Positions 33,987 through 43,267 are shown, numbered from the stretch's first letter. The stretch: DNA of 64,000 nucleotides from Flavobacteriaceae bacterium GSB9 (GCA_022749295.1 CP062007.1:3191501-3255500), one strand, 5' to 3'. Notes: generated from the sequence alone by a model not told the origin. Numbers and translations: made by a program.

Positions 33987-35492
33987 TGCGTGTTGCGTCA
34001 TAGCTGCTGGCTGCTCAACCCCCATAAGTTTTAGTATAGTAGGTGCCACATCGCCCAAAATGCCATCCTTGATTTCTTTCAAATCTTTATCGATTAAAAT
34101 TACAGGAACTGGGTTTGTAGTATGTGCGGTGTTAGGTGAACCATCGGGATTGATCATGGTTTCACAGTTGCCGTGGTCGGCAATCAACAATGTGCTGTAT
34201 CCATTTTCAAGTCCTGTGGTAATAATGTCTTTTGCACAGGCGTCAACTGCTTCACAGGCTTTTATTGCGGCTTCCATTACGCCGGTATGGCCAACCATAT
34301 CGCCATTTGCAAAATTAAGACACACAAAATTGGCTTCTCCTTTTTCGAGTTCAGGAACTAAAGCATCACGAAGTTCGTAAGCGCTCATTTCTGGTTGCAA
34401 ATCGTAGGTAGCCACTTTTGGTGAATTTTTAAGTATTCTAGATTCGCCATCAAAAGGTGTTTCTTGACCTCCTGAAAAGAAAAACGTAACGTGCGGATAC
34501 TTTTCGGTTTCGGCAATTCGAATTTGCTTTTTACCGTTCTTGGATAGTACTTCGCCAATAGTTTCGGTAATATTGTCTTTGTTGAAAATAACTTTAATGC
34601 CTTTAAAGTCATCACTGTAATTTGTAATGGTAACGTAGTAGAGGTCTAGTTTTTTTGTGTCGTATTCAGGAAAATCTTTTTGATTCAACATTTCTGTTAA
34701 TTCCCGGCCTCTATCAGTTCTAAAGTTGTAGAAAATAACAACGTCGTCGTTTTGTATTGTGGCTACTGGTTGGTTGTCGCTATCTGTTAAAATTAACGGT
34801 TTTATAAACTCATCGGTAACATCATTGTCGTAATTATCTTGAATGGATGCAGCAGCGTTTTGCGTTTTAGTTCCTGTACCATTTACAACAGCATCGTAGG
34901 CTAATTTTACTCGTTCCCAACGTTTGTCTCTATCCATTGCGTAGTAACGCCCGGTAATACTTGCTAGTTTGGCATTTGTGCCTTCCATGTAGTTTTCTAA
35001 ATCTTCAACATAGCCTTTGCCTGATTTAGGATCAACATCACGCCCATCTGTAAACGCATGTACAAAAGAATTTACGCCCGCTTTATTAGCTGCGTCGATA
35101 AAACCTTTTAGGTGGCTGGTATGGGCATGAACGCCACCATCACTCAGCAAACCTAAAAAATGAACATTTTTATTGTTATCTGAAGCATATTTAAGCGCAT
35201 CAACAAGTACTTTTTCGTCTTTTAAGGTATCTTCTTCAATAGCTTTGTTAATTTTTGCCAAGTCTTGGTAAACAATGCGACCTGCCCCTAAATTCATATG
35301 TCCCACTTCGCTATTTCCCATTTGACCTTTTGGTAAACCAACGTGCTCGCCGTCGGTGCGTAACGTTGCAAAAGGGTATTTGGTATAAAGCGAATCTATG
35401 AAAGGTGTGTTAGCGTGGTCTATGGCAGAAACTTTTGGGTCTGGAGAATTTCCCCAGCCATCAAGTATCATCAAAATAACTTTTTTATTCAT
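33978..35492 (-). CDS. gpmI: 2,3-bisphosphoglycerate-independent phosphoglycerate mutase
   Basis: Interconverts 3- and 2-phosphoglycerate in glycolysis/gluconeogenesis through a phosphoserine intermediate. 504 residues, family length. Landmarks: ILDGWGNSP with metal-binding Asp11, nucleophile Ser61 in GQMGNSEVGHMNLGAG, HAHTSHL and DGRDVDP in the transferase domain, and the metal sites NGDMVGHTG and ADHGNCE near the C-terminus. A TATCTTTG -7 element lies at 35518-35525 on the minus strand. Confidence 0.97.
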   Translation of the reverse strand: MNKKVILMILDGWGNSPDPKVSAIDHANTPFIDSLYTKYPFATLRTDGEHVGLPKGQMGNSEVGHMNLGAGRIVYQDLAKINKAIEEDTLKDEKVLVDALKYASDNNKNVHFLGLLSDGGVHAHTSHLKGFIDAANKAGVNSFVHAFTDGRDVDPKSGKGYVEDLENYMEGTNAKLASITGRYYAMDRDKRWERVKLAYDAVVNGTGTKTQNAAASIQDNYDNDVTDEFIKPLILTDSDNQPVATIQNDDVVIFYNFRTDRGRELTEMLNQKDFPEYDTKKLDLYYVTITNYSDDFKGIKVIFNKDNITETIGEVLSKNGKKQIRIAETEKYPHVTFFFSGGQETPFDGESRILKNSPKVATYDLQPEMSAYELRDALVPELEKGEANFVCLNFANGDMVGHTGVMEAAIKACEAVDACAKDIITTGLENGYSTLLIADHGNCETMINPDGSPNTAHTTNPVPVILIDKDLKEIKDGILGDVAPTILKLMGVEQPAAMTQHALV

Positions 35493-35743
35493 TTTTTGTT
35501 AAAATTTTATAATGATGCAAAGATAACGAAGTTTGTTCAGAAAAGAGTTAAAAAACCTTTCAAATGCTAGTGGTTTTAAGGGCTTTTAGGATTTTTTAAA
35601 AATGCCTGCATTCCGTTAATGTTATGCTAATTAAACGTTAAAAATACGTTATAAAACTTTTTTTGTGTAACAGTTTTAAAATAAAGTCGTCTCTTTAGTA
35701 TATCAAAAAACGTAATCAATTAATCAAATTAAAATCTTTCATC

Positions 35744-36148
35744 ATGAAAAAAACAATCATTATTTCCGCAATCGCATTATGCTTTTCAGTTGTATCAGCT
35801 AATGCTACCACAGAACATTTAATTGCCAATAATAGTGTTGAGGCATACTTTAAGGTTAATTCTTTTTGTGTTTCTATTGCTAAAGGCGATTTAGAGACCG
35901 TACAGAAACTTATTGCAAGGGGGGCCGATGTTAATGCTAAGTCTAATGGCATGACGCCGGTAATGTATGCAGCAAAATACAACAGAACCGAAATATTGAA
36001 ACTGTTAATTGCTCATGGCGCAGATTTAAAGGCACGATGCGATAAAAGAAAAACAGCCTTAAAATATGCTGAGTTGCATGGTGCAGACGATGCTGCAGCC
36101 ATTATTAAAGAGGCCTTAGCAGAAGCCAAGGCCAATAGAAAAAAATAA
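35744..36148 (+). CDS. Secreted ankyrin-repeat protein
   Basis: A 134-residue protein with a Sec signal peptide (KKTIIISAIALCFSVVSANA). Two and a half ankyrin repeats follow: GDLETVQKLIARGADVNAK, NGMTPVMYAAKYNRTEILKLLIAHGAD and KTALKYAELHGADDAAAII. Probably a small periplasmic protein-binding module; partner unknown. It stands alone, between gpmI (250 bp of AT-rich gap, nothing else recognised) and a strong bidirectional terminator. Confidence 0.88.
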   Translation: MKKTIIISAIALCFSVVSANATTEHLIANNSVEAYFKVNSFCVSIAKGDLETVQKLIARGADVNAKSNGMTPVMYAAKYNRTEILKLLIAHGADLKARCDKRKTALKYAELHGADDAAAIIKEALAEAKANRKK

Positions 36149-36188
36149 TCTAAAGAATTTAATAATTATTTGAGTTAGTCACTCGCTG

Positions 36189-36213
36189 CAAAAGCCCTTA
36201 GTAAGGGCTTTTG
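36189..36213. terminator. Bidirectional terminator between ankyrin gene and M48 peptidase
   Basis: Perfect 11-bp stem caaaagccctt/aagggcttttg around a 3-nt loop between convergent genes; each arm carries a run of A or T that serves the respective strand. Confidence 0.75.
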
Positions 36214-36218
36214 TAGTT

Positions 36219-36986
36219 TTATTGTGTGCTATATTTTTCAATAGCTTCTTTTATTTTGTCAATGCGGTTGTCTGGATCTGGGTGGGTGCTTTGAAACTCA
36301 GGAACACGATTCGGTCCGGCTGCTGCTTTTAAAATTTCCATGACTCCTATCATTTCTTGAGGGTTGTATCCTGCTTTTATCATGAATTTAACACCTAAAT
36401 CATCACTTTCTAATTCGTCGTCACGTCCGTTTGTTAACAATGTATTTTGTCCAATACCGCTTATTAGCCCTCCCATATCGGCACCAACAGCCCCAGCTGT
36501 AGTTAAGCCTTGCCAATACTCGCTTTCCGCAATTCGTTCTGCGCTGTGCCGGCCTAACACATGGCCAATCTCATGACCAAGAACACCAGCTAATTGGTCT
36601 TCGTTCTCCAGTTGGGAAAATAGCGCATAGGTTATGAAAATTTGTCCGCCAGGAAGCGCAAAAGCATTAATGGTATTAGGGTCGTTTAGTAAATGAAATT
36701 CGTACTTGTATGGTGTTTTTTTAGCTATACTGCTGTTTACAAGTTTGTTGCCAACATTATCTACCAAAGCTTGGTATTGGTTGCTGGGGTGCAGACCACC
36801 ATGTTGCTGTGCCATTTGCGGAGCACTTTGCAGGCCAATAGCTATTTCTTTATCCGGGGTCATAGATATGGTTTGTGTCCTACCCGTATATGGATTAACT
36901 TCTTGTTGGTTACATCTTTTAAAAACAAAAAACAAAGCAATAGCTACACCTATTAGTAATCTGAATTTTAAATTTCTTCCTCTCAC
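36219..36986 (-). CDS. M48-family zinc metallopeptidase
   Basis: Envelope peptidase of the M48 family (255 residues), related to BepA/LoiP-type quality-control proteases. N-terminal hydrophobic segment (LLIGVAIALFFVF) anchors or exports it. Zinc site HEIGHVLGRH (about residue 138) and downstream Glu in DELESDDLG. N-terminal family motif NPYTGR...SMTPDKEIAIGLQ and C-terminal STHPDPDNRI are present. No TPR domain is attached. Likely substrates are misfolded outer-membrane or periplasmic proteins, by family analogy. Confidence 0.9.
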   Translation of the reverse strand: MRGRNLKFRLLIGVAIALFFVFKRCNQQEVNPYTGRTQTISMTPDKEIAIGLQSAPQMAQQHGGLHPSNQYQALVDNVGNKLVNSSIAKKTPYKYEFHLLNDPNTINAFALPGGQIFITYALFSQLENEDQLAGVLGHEIGHVLGRHSAERIAESEYWQGLTTAGAVGADMGGLISGIGQNTLLTNGRDDELESDDLGVKFMIKAGYNPQEMIGVMEILKAAAGPNRVPEFQSTHPDPDNRIDKIKEAIEKYSTQ

Positions 36987-37060
36987 TTTTGTCTGAATTA
37001 ATTGAAATAAAACTAAGAAATTTTAGTCAATAATTTTCATGTTTTTATTTTTAGCGCTAA

Positions 37061-37501
37061 TTACAGTTTTTTAAACATAACATAATGCGGGCCAATACCT
37101 TCAATTATGAAGGGACTGCCAAAGGTTTGGTAGTTGTTCTTTTTGTAAAAACTAACCGAAACCTCACGGGCGTTGCACCAAATGATGTTTACCTGTTTTA
37201 GTTTGAGTGCCTGTTCGCCATAGTTTAAAAGAGTTCGCCCTAAATCTTTTCCTTGATGCGAAGTCAATACAGCCATGCCTCTTAGTTGATATTGGGTGCT
37301 TTCAGAAAGTGAAGGGTGATTGTTTTTAAAAAAAGAGCTTACGCCTAATAGATTTTTGTCTGAAAAAATGCCAAAATGAAGTGTCGTCTTTAGTTGGTCG
37401 CCTTCAAAATAGCAAGTTTCAATAGGTTTTCCTGGCCTTAGGATAGGCTGTCTAACTTCGTAGGTTTTGTTAGCGGATATCTGTTTTATGTTGAAATTCA
37501 T
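37061..37501 (-). CDS. GNAT-family N-acetyltransferase
   Basis: About 146 residues from the ATG at 37501 (MNFNIKQISANKTYEVRQPIL); the frame is open to 37558 but the extra residues do not fit the fold. The acetyl-CoA loop reads QLRGMAVLTSHQGKDLGRTLL, the GNAT Q/RxxGxG/A-type motif, followed by the IIWCNAREVSVSFYKKNNYQTFG segment. Substrate unknown. Stands just upstream, divergently, of tRNA-Gly. Confidence 0.85.
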   Translation of the reverse strand: MNFNIKQISANKTYEVRQPILRPGKPIETCYFEGDQLKTTLHFGIFSDKNLLGVSSFFKNNHPSLSESTQYQLRGMAVLTSHQGKDLGRTLLNYGEQALKLKQVNIIWCNAREVSVSFYKKNNYQTFGSPFIIEGIGPHYVMFKKL

Positions 37502-37593
37502 TGCTTTATAAGATGGAGAATATGCCCATTGTCCAAAGATAGAAAACACTTTAGGCATTTGTTTTTTATTGTTAAAAAAGTTGTGCTTTTTTC

Positions 37594-37625
37594 TTGCTAA
37601 AAATTAAACAGTTTATATATATTTG
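37594..37625 (+). promoter_or_regulatory. Promoter of tRNA-Gly
   Basis: TTG (37594-37596), 21-nt spacer, TATATTTG (37618-37625), a very good fit to the Bacteroidetes consensus, 13 nt upstream of the mature tRNA. Confidence 0.65.
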
Positions 37626-37638
37626 TAGCGTAATTAAG

Positions 37639-37711
37639 GCGGGAGTAGCTCAGTTGGTAGAGCGTCAGCCTTCCAAGCTGAATGTCGCCGGTTCGAACCC
37701 GGTCTCCCGCT
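37639..37711 (+). tRNA. tRNA-Gly (anticodon TCC)
   Basis: 73-nt cloverleaf. Acceptor stem gcgggag/ctcccgc, D arm with agctcagttggtagagc, anticodon stem tcagc/gctga around loop cttccaa (anticodon TCC), T arm with gccggttcgaacccggt. Discriminator base T; the CCA end is not encoded. It reads GGA codons (and by wobble GGG). Confidence 0.97.
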
Positions 37712-37718
37712 CAAAAAG

Positions 37719-37746
37719 CTTCATCAGAAATGGTGGAGTTTTTTTT
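37719..37746 (+). terminator. Terminator of tRNA-Gly
   Basis: Seven-pair stem cttcatc/ggtggag (two G-U pairs) with a 6-nt loop, followed by eight T. It reaches the end of the convergent pepE gene. Confidence 0.6.
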
Positions 37747-38452
37747 ATTTTAAATGGCTCAAATCGGTTTCTATTTCAACTTCGTAGGCTTTTTTGTTAT
37801 ATTCAAATATTCTGGCCGATAGGTTTCCTTTTAAAACAATTGAATGTCCTTTTACTTTAAGCCAACTGCCTTCCCTTAGCCCTACTACGGGTGGCGTGTT
37901 GTAGGCATGAAATTCTTTAATTCGGGTTTCTCGGGTTTCCCCCATATGTTTGCTCGATGTGTCGGGGTCTAAATAATGCGGGTTAATATTAAACGGTACT
38001 AGCCCTAAGGCATTAAAGCTAGGCGGGTAAACAATGGGCATATCGTTGGTGGTTTTAATGGTAAGTCCGCATATGTTGCTGCCCGCACTTGTGCCTAGAT
38101 AAGGCGTTCCGTTGCCAATGGTTTCTTTTAATACGGTTATAACGTCGTTTTTGTACAGCTGGTAGGTTAAAACAAAGGTATTGCCGCCACCAACAAATAG
38201 GGCTTCGGCGTTTTTTATGGCTTTAACCGGGTTTTCAAACTCGTGGATACCCTTAACAGATTTTCCAATTTTTGCCAAGCCTTTGCGGGCAATTTCTGTA
38301 TAATCATCATGCGAGATTCCACTGGGTCGCGCATAGGGGATAAAAACAATTTCAGAGGCTGCTTTAAAGTGGATTTCTAACTCGGGAATTATGTATTCTA
38401 AATAATCACTGCCGTGAACCGTTGATGTGCTTGCTATAATCAAATTTTTCAT
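37745..38452 (-). CDS. pepE: Dipeptidase E (alpha-aspartyl dipeptidase)
   Basis: Cytoplasmic peptidase S51 that cleaves Asp-X dipeptides. 235 residues, family length. Landmarks: FVGGGNTFVLTYQLY, catalytic Ser in LGTSAGSNICG, NINPHYLDP and an EFHAYNTPPVVGLREGSWL segment containing further active-site positions. Monocistronic. Confidence 0.93.
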   Translation of the reverse strand: MKNLIIASTSTVHGSDYLEYIIPELEIHFKAASEIVFIPYARPSGISHDDYTEIARKGLAKIGKSVKGIHEFENPVKAIKNAEALFVGGGNTFVLTYQLYKNDVITVLKETIGNGTPYLGTSAGSNICGLTIKTTNDMPIVYPPSFNALGLVPFNINPHYLDPDTSSKHMGETRETRIKEFHAYNTPPVVGLREGSWLKVKGHSIVLKGNLSARIFEYNKKAYEVEIETDLSHLK

Positions 38453-38557
38453 AAATACGTTTTAAGGTAAAGCTAACTAAAAAATCAATTTTCACAGGAT
38501 TTTAAAAGTCTATTCTTTAAAAAGTGAAAATAAAGTGGTATTTTCAAATAAAAAAAC

Positions 38558-39358
38558 ATGAACAGAATATTGTTACTCTTAGCCGTTTTCATTTCGGGAT
38601 CAGCCTTTTCCCAAACCATAAGTAGGGTTGCCGTTTCTGGTAAAATAATTGTAGAAGACAACGATTTGGCTGGCATTACCGTTTTTAACGCCTCGTCTAA
38701 TATAGGAACCGTTACAGATGAAGATGGGACATTTTCTTTAAAAGTAGCCTTAAACGACCAAATAGAAGTGAGTGCCCTGCAGTACCAAAACATTACATTT
38801 AGGATTAATGAAGACATTATAAAATCCAGAAAGATGAAACTCTTCTTAATAGAAGAAATAAATAAGCTTGAAGAGGTCGTTGTGGTGACAAAAGGATTAA
38901 CGGGGAATTTGGTTGCCGATATGGAAGACGCGAAACCATTCAAGCCTAAATTGGATGCCCTCTACTTTGGAGTGAAGCATAGTGCCGAGTATGATTTTGA
39001 AAAAGACTATAAAACTGAAGCAGAAAACGTAGCCATGAACACCAAGGGCGTAGCCGTTGTAAATGGTTTGGATGTCGTTAATGTAGTCGACCAGCTATTA
39101 TTGCCCCTGTTCCGTTCAAAAGTGTCCGACAAGAAGACAGTACAAGTGCCCGATGTGCCTATAGAATCGATTAAATACTATTTTGGTTCCGAATTTTTAA
39201 TGGATAATTTTAATATTCCAGAGCATCGTGTTGAAGATTTTATACAATACGTACAGGCCGACGGTTTTGATTTTTCTCTTCTCAATTATGGAAATGAAAT
39301 GGAGTTTTTAGAGTTGCTTAACCAAAAAAGTAAGACATTTTTAAAATCTAAAAACTAA
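38558..39358 (+). CDS. Secreted barrel-less SusC-like N-terminal domain protein A
   Basis: A 266-residue secreted protein with signal peptide (ILLLLAVFISGSAFSQ). Residues about 25-100 form a carboxypeptidase-regulatory-like domain (VSGKIIVEDNDLAGITVFN ... GTVTDEDGTFSLKV), followed by KLEEVVVVTKG, the linker that in SusC/TonB receptors leads into the plug. Here no plug or barrel follows; the remaining about 150 residues are unrecognised (FKPKLDALYFGVK, VNVVDQLLLPLF). It starts a plus-strand run with paralogue B, a DUF6702-like protein and an M1 peptidase. Confidence 0.72.
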   Translation: MNRILLLLAVFISGSAFSQTISRVAVSGKIIVEDNDLAGITVFNASSNIGTVTDEDGTFSLKVALNDQIEVSALQYQNITFRINEDIIKSRKMKLFLIEEINKLEEVVVVTKGLTGNLVADMEDAKPFKPKLDALYFGVKHSAEYDFEKDYKTEAENVAMNTKGVAVVNGLDVVNVVDQLLLPLFRSKVSDKKTVQVPDVPIESIKYYFGSEFLMDNFNIPEHRVEDFIQYVQADGFDFSLLNYGNEMEFLELLNQKSKTFLKSKN

Positions 39359-39448
39359 CGTTCCGTGCATATTTTAACATAAGATTAAATACCATTTGTC
39401 TTTTTTTTAAGATTTCATAGGCGTTCTTTATCGTTTAAACAACTTTTT

Positions 39449-40222
39449 TTGTGTTTTAATGCACTAACTTGTTTTCTATTTGGACAATCTGTTGAATTGA
39501 TTGGGAAAATTAGTAGTTCGAGTGATGTTGAAAATGTTCATGTTACCAATAAAACCCAAAAGGAGTTTACTATTAGTGATAAAATAGGAGTGTTTAAGAT
39601 TAAAGCAAAGTTAAACGATACCGTTTCTTTTTCGTCCGTATTACATCAACCAAAAAACATTGTTGCAACTAAAAGTATTTATGATTCTAAAATTGTTTAT
39701 TTAACTCTCGAAGCACTAATTAATGTACTTGACGAAGTGGTGGTGGGTAAGATTTTAACGGGCAATTTACGATCAGATATTGAAAACGTTGACGGCAAAG
39801 CGCCTATTAATTTCTTTGACGTTGGCATTCCTGGTTATACTGGAAAAATAGCCACTCAAAGTGAAAGGCGCTTGAGTCAAGCAGGGCAATTTAAACCTAT
39901 AATGTTGTTGGGTATTTTAGCGGGCGGAGCTTCGTTAGACCCCATTATAAATGAAATATCAGGCAGAACAAAAATTCTTGAAAAACGCGTTGACCATGAG
40001 GAGCGCGAATCCTTGATGCGACAAATAAAATCTCGATTAGCGAGAGGTTTTTTTAGCTCGAACTCTTTGGGTGATAGCATGAAAATGGATTTTTTCTATT
40101 TCTGTGCCGACGATAAAAACTTCATAAAACATTGTAAGAACAAAACCAATTTTGAAATTCTTACTTTTCTAAAAATGAAATACAAACAGTACCAAGCTAA
40201 CCTGAATTCTAACAAAGTTTAA
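39449..40222 (+). CDS. Secreted barrel-less SusC-like N-terminal domain protein B
   Basis: Paralogue of the preceding protein (257 residues from TTG 39449). It has the same plan: short hydrophobic leader ending CFLFGQS, a degenerate regulatory-like domain (VELIGKISSSSDVENVHVTN ... GVFKIKAKLNDTV), LDEVVVGKILTGNL linker and an unrecognised C-terminus with RLARGFF. No ATG serves as start: the frame is open to 39389 and encodes a basic, hydrophobic stretch (RRSLSFKQLFLCFNALTCFLF) that would make a better signal peptide, with only non-standard codons at its head. The real start is unresolved. Confidence 0.62.
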   Translation: MCFNALTCFLFGQSVELIGKISSSSDVENVHVTNKTQKEFTISDKIGVFKIKAKLNDTVSFSSVLHQPKNIVATKSIYDSKIVYLTLEALINVLDEVVVGKILTGNLRSDIENVDGKAPINFFDVGIPGYTGKIATQSERRLSQAGQFKPIMLLGILAGGASLDPIINEISGRTKILEKRVDHEERESLMRQIKSRLARGFFSSNSLGDSMKMDFFYFCADDKNFIKHCKNKTNFEILTFLKMKYKQYQANLNSNKV

Positions 40223-40277
40223 ATGTTTTTGGAATGCTTTTTGAAAACAGTACATTAGCACCATTTATAATTTAAAG

Positions 40278-40781
40278 ATGAAATTTTTTAAGATACTACT
40301 CCTTGTTTGTTCAATGTCTTTTTTTGCTTATACCACGTGGCATGATTATTATATAAGTTTAACCCAGGTTGAGTTCGTGAAAGAAAAAAAATCGGTGCAA
40401 ATTATTTCTAGAATTTTCATAAACGATTTTGAAAGTGCTGTAAGAACGCGTTATAATAAAGTGTTAACCTTTGGAGGGGAAGACGAAACAGAAAACCTCG
40501 ACGATTACATTGAGGGGTATTTAAAGGATTATTTAACCATTAAAATTAACGGTAAAAGAGCAGATTTAGCTTACATTGGCAAGGAATACGATATAGATAT
40601 CATTAAGTGTTATCTTGAAATCGAAGATGTTAAAAAGATTGATACTTTAGAAATAACAAATCGCATTTTATTCGATTTGATTCAAGAGCAACAAAATATC
40701 ATAAAAACAAAAATAAATTCAAAACAAAAAAGTGTTATCCTCATTCCACAAAAGGATACAGCTGTGTTAAAGTTTAATTAA
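40278..40781 (+). CDS. DUF6702-like secreted protein
   Basis: A 167-residue protein with an N-terminal signal or anchor (FFKILLLVCSMSFFAYT). HDYYISLTQVEFVKEKKSVQI, IFINDFESAVR and an NGKRADLAYIGKEYD segment match my memory of the DUF6702 family, found next to M1 peptidases in flavobacteria. Predicted beta-rich periplasmic protein; role unknown. The gap to the M1 gene (40782-40890) has no terminator, so co-transcription is possible. Confidence 0.7.
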   Translation: MKFFKILLLVCSMSFFAYTTWHDYYISLTQVEFVKEKKSVQIISRIFINDFESAVRTRYNKVLTFGGEDETENLDDYIEGYLKDYLTIKINGKRADLAYIGKEYDIDIIKCYLEIEDVKKIDTLEITNRILFDLIQEQQNIIKTKINSKQKSVILIPQKDTAVLKFN

Positions 40782-40890
40782 AACAAAGTCTTATTTCTAA
40801 ATATTTTATTAGTTTCGAGCACTTTTTATAATAATATCCTAACGAAAGTTGCTTAAACCGACTTTTTTTTGAACAAAACACAAAAACACA

Positions 40891-43197
40891 ATGCGTAAAT
40901 TCGTTTACTTCTATCTGCCATTTTTTATGGTTTCTTTTGCCGTAATCTCCCAAAACCAAGTTGTTAATCAAGAAAAAAAAGGGCATACAAATACCAATAA
41001 ATTTAAGCAGCTGTATGACGAATTTTCTACACCTAATATGTTTAGGTCTGCTTCGGGAGCACCTGGGCCGGCCTACTATCAACAACAGGCAGATTATGAG
41101 ATGGATATCGTTTTAGACGACAAAAACTCTAGGTTGTCGGGTTACGAAACCATTACATATACCAACAATTCTCCAGATGTGCTAAGGTATTTGTGGGTAC
41201 AGTTGGAGCAAAATAAAAGAGCAAAAGATTCTAAATCGCCGTTAATTGAAACCAGTGGAGTGGCGCCTGTAATGCTTCCAAATGCTTTTACTTCAGAGTA
41301 CATGAGAACGCCTTTAGAACGTGGTTTTAATATTTTAGAGGTAACAGGCACCAATGGAGAGCAGCTCGATTATATGATAAACCGAACCATGATGCGTGTT
41401 GAATTGCCCGAGCCGCTTCAAACGGGTGATAAATTTTCATTTTCCATAAAATGGTGGTACAATATTAATGAGCATACCATAGAAGGTGGGCGTTCTGGCT
41501 ATGAATATTTTCCAAAGGATGGTAATAAAGCTTATGTGATTGCTCAGTTTTTCCCAAGAATGGCGGTTTACAGCGATGTGGAAGGTTGGCAAAATTCACA
41601 ATTTTGGGGGCGCGATGAGTTTGCTTTGCCTTTTGGAGATTACGAAGTGAACATTACCGTACCTGCCGATCATATTTTGGATGGAACCGGAGTACTGACC
41701 AATAGAAAGGAAGTTTATTCCAAAAGGATGTTACAGCGTTATGAAGCAGCAAAAAAATCTTATGATGAACCAGTTGTAATCGTGTCTCAAGAGGAGGCTG
41801 AAGCTGCCGAAAAAGGCTTTTCCGAAGAAACAAAAACCTGGAAACTTAAAGCAGAAAATGTTCGTGATTTTGGCTTTGCAACGTCCAGAAAGTTTATTTT
41901 GGATATGATGGCCGTTAAAATTGGCGCTAAGGATGTTATGGCAGTTTCTATGTACCCAAAAGAAGGAAATCCGCTTTGGGAACAATGGTCAACCAAAGCC
42001 GTGGCAAGTACTTTAAAGTCATACTCAAGAATGACCTTTGATTATCCATACCATAAAGCAATTTCTGTGCATGCCAAACAACAAGGTATGGAATACCCGA
42101 TGATTTGTTGGAATTATGGGCGCCCAAAAGAAGACGGTACTTACAGCGACCGTGTAAAATATGGTATGATGGGAGTTATTATCCATGAGGTGGGACACAA
42201 CTTTTTCCCGATGATTGTTAATAGTGATGAGCGCCAATGGACCTGGATGGACGAAGGCCTTAATACGTTTGTTCAATATGTAGCCGAACAGGATTTTGGA
42301 GAAAAATATCCCTCGGCGTTGTCTGCTGGAGATACACATTTTCCATCAGATCGTGGGCCTGCAAAAATGATTGTGCCGTACATGGGTGGTAACCAAGATT
42401 TTATAGCGCCTATAATGACCAAAGGGCTTAACACCTATCAGTTTGGGAATAACGCTTACGGAAAACCGGCAACTGCACTTAATATTTTAAGAGAAACCGT
42501 TATGGGGCGCGAATTATTTGATTACGCATTTAAGGAATATGCCAATAGATGGAAATTTAAACACCCAACACCTGAAGACTTTTTTAGAACCATGGAAGAC
42601 GCTTCTGCATTTGATTTAGATTGGTTTTGGAGAGGTTGGTTTTATACTACAGACTGGGTGGATATTGGTGTAAAAGATGTTAAAAAATATTATGTGTCCG
42701 AAGAGCCCAACGAATACATGAGAAACCTCATGAAAGAAAGAGGGATAAAAAGAAGCCAGTTGAAGCCCCTTGTTTATTTGGTTGAAGAAGGAAGCAAGGA
42801 TTTTAAGGAAAAAATGAAGAAAAATACACTCTTGGAAAGCTCAAAGCCTTTACAAGAGTACATAATGGATAACTTTACACCAGAGGAACGCAAAAACATC
42901 AAAGAACCAAAATATTTTTATAATGTGACCTTTGAAAAGCCAGGAGGTCTGGTAATGCCTATTATAGTTAAATATAACTATGCAGATGGAACTTCAAGAC
43001 AGGAGACCTACCCCGCGCAAATCTGGAGGTTTAATGATAATGAGGTGAGTAAGGCCATTGCTTCAGATAAAGAAATTGTGGGTATTGAAATAGACCCTAA
43101 CGAAGAAACGGCAGATATTGATGTCTCAAACAATTCTTGGCCAAAAAAGGAACAAATGAGTGATTTCGATCAGTTTAAAGAGCGGATAAAAGGATAG
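40891..43197 (+). CDS. Secreted M1-family aminopeptidase
   Basis: A 768-residue zinc metallopeptidase with signal peptide (FYLPFFMVSFAVISQ). N-terminal beta domain (QADYEMDIVLDDKNSRLSG), catalytic domain with HEVGHNFFP and the second-shell Glu in WMDEGLNTFVQY (His, His, Glu zinc ligands), and a C-terminal domain with WRGWFYTTDWVDIGV. The GAMEN exopeptidase motif is not in canonical form; QGMEYPMICW occupies that place. Cleaves peptides in the periplasm or outside the cell, by family analogy. Ends in a strong terminator. Confidence 0.92.
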   Translation: MRKFVYFYLPFFMVSFAVISQNQVVNQEKKGHTNTNKFKQLYDEFSTPNMFRSASGAPGPAYYQQQADYEMDIVLDDKNSRLSGYETITYTNNSPDVLRYLWVQLEQNKRAKDSKSPLIETSGVAPVMLPNAFTSEYMRTPLERGFNILEVTGTNGEQLDYMINRTMMRVELPEPLQTGDKFSFSIKWWYNINEHTIEGGRSGYEYFPKDGNKAYVIAQFFPRMAVYSDVEGWQNSQFWGRDEFALPFGDYEVNITVPADHILDGTGVLTNRKEVYSKRMLQRYEAAKKSYDEPVVIVSQEEAEAAEKGFSEETKTWKLKAENVRDFGFATSRKFILDMMAVKIGAKDVMAVSMYPKEGNPLWEQWSTKAVASTLKSYSRMTFDYPYHKAISVHAKQQGMEYPMICWNYGRPKEDGTYSDRVKYGMMGVIIHEVGHNFFPMIVNSDERQWTWMDEGLNTFVQYVAEQDFGEKYPSALSAGDTHFPSDRGPAKMIVPYMGGNQDFIAPIMTKGLNTYQFGNNAYGKPATALNILRETVMGRELFDYAFKEYANRWKFKHPTPEDFFRTMEDASAFDLDWFWRGWFYTTDWVDIGVKDVKKYYVSEEPNEYMRNLMKERGIKRSQLKPLVYLVEEGSKDFKEKMKKNTLLESSKPLQEYIMDNFTPEERKNIKEPKYFYNVTFEKPGGLVMPIIVKYNYADGTSRQETYPAQIWRFNDNEVSKAIASDKEIVGIEIDPNEETADIDVSNNSWPKKEQMSDFDQFKERIKG

Positions 43198-43219
43198 TAA
43201 TGATAAAATAAATTAAAAG

Positions 43220-43247
43220 AGCCGATTTTTAAAATCGGCTTTTTTTT
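43220..43247 (+). terminator. Terminator of the M1 peptidase gene
   Basis: Palindrome agccgatttttaaaatcggct (at least 8 bp stem) followed by eight T. Confidence 0.85.
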
Positions 43248-43267
43248 ATTCTGATAAAACAACTTAG

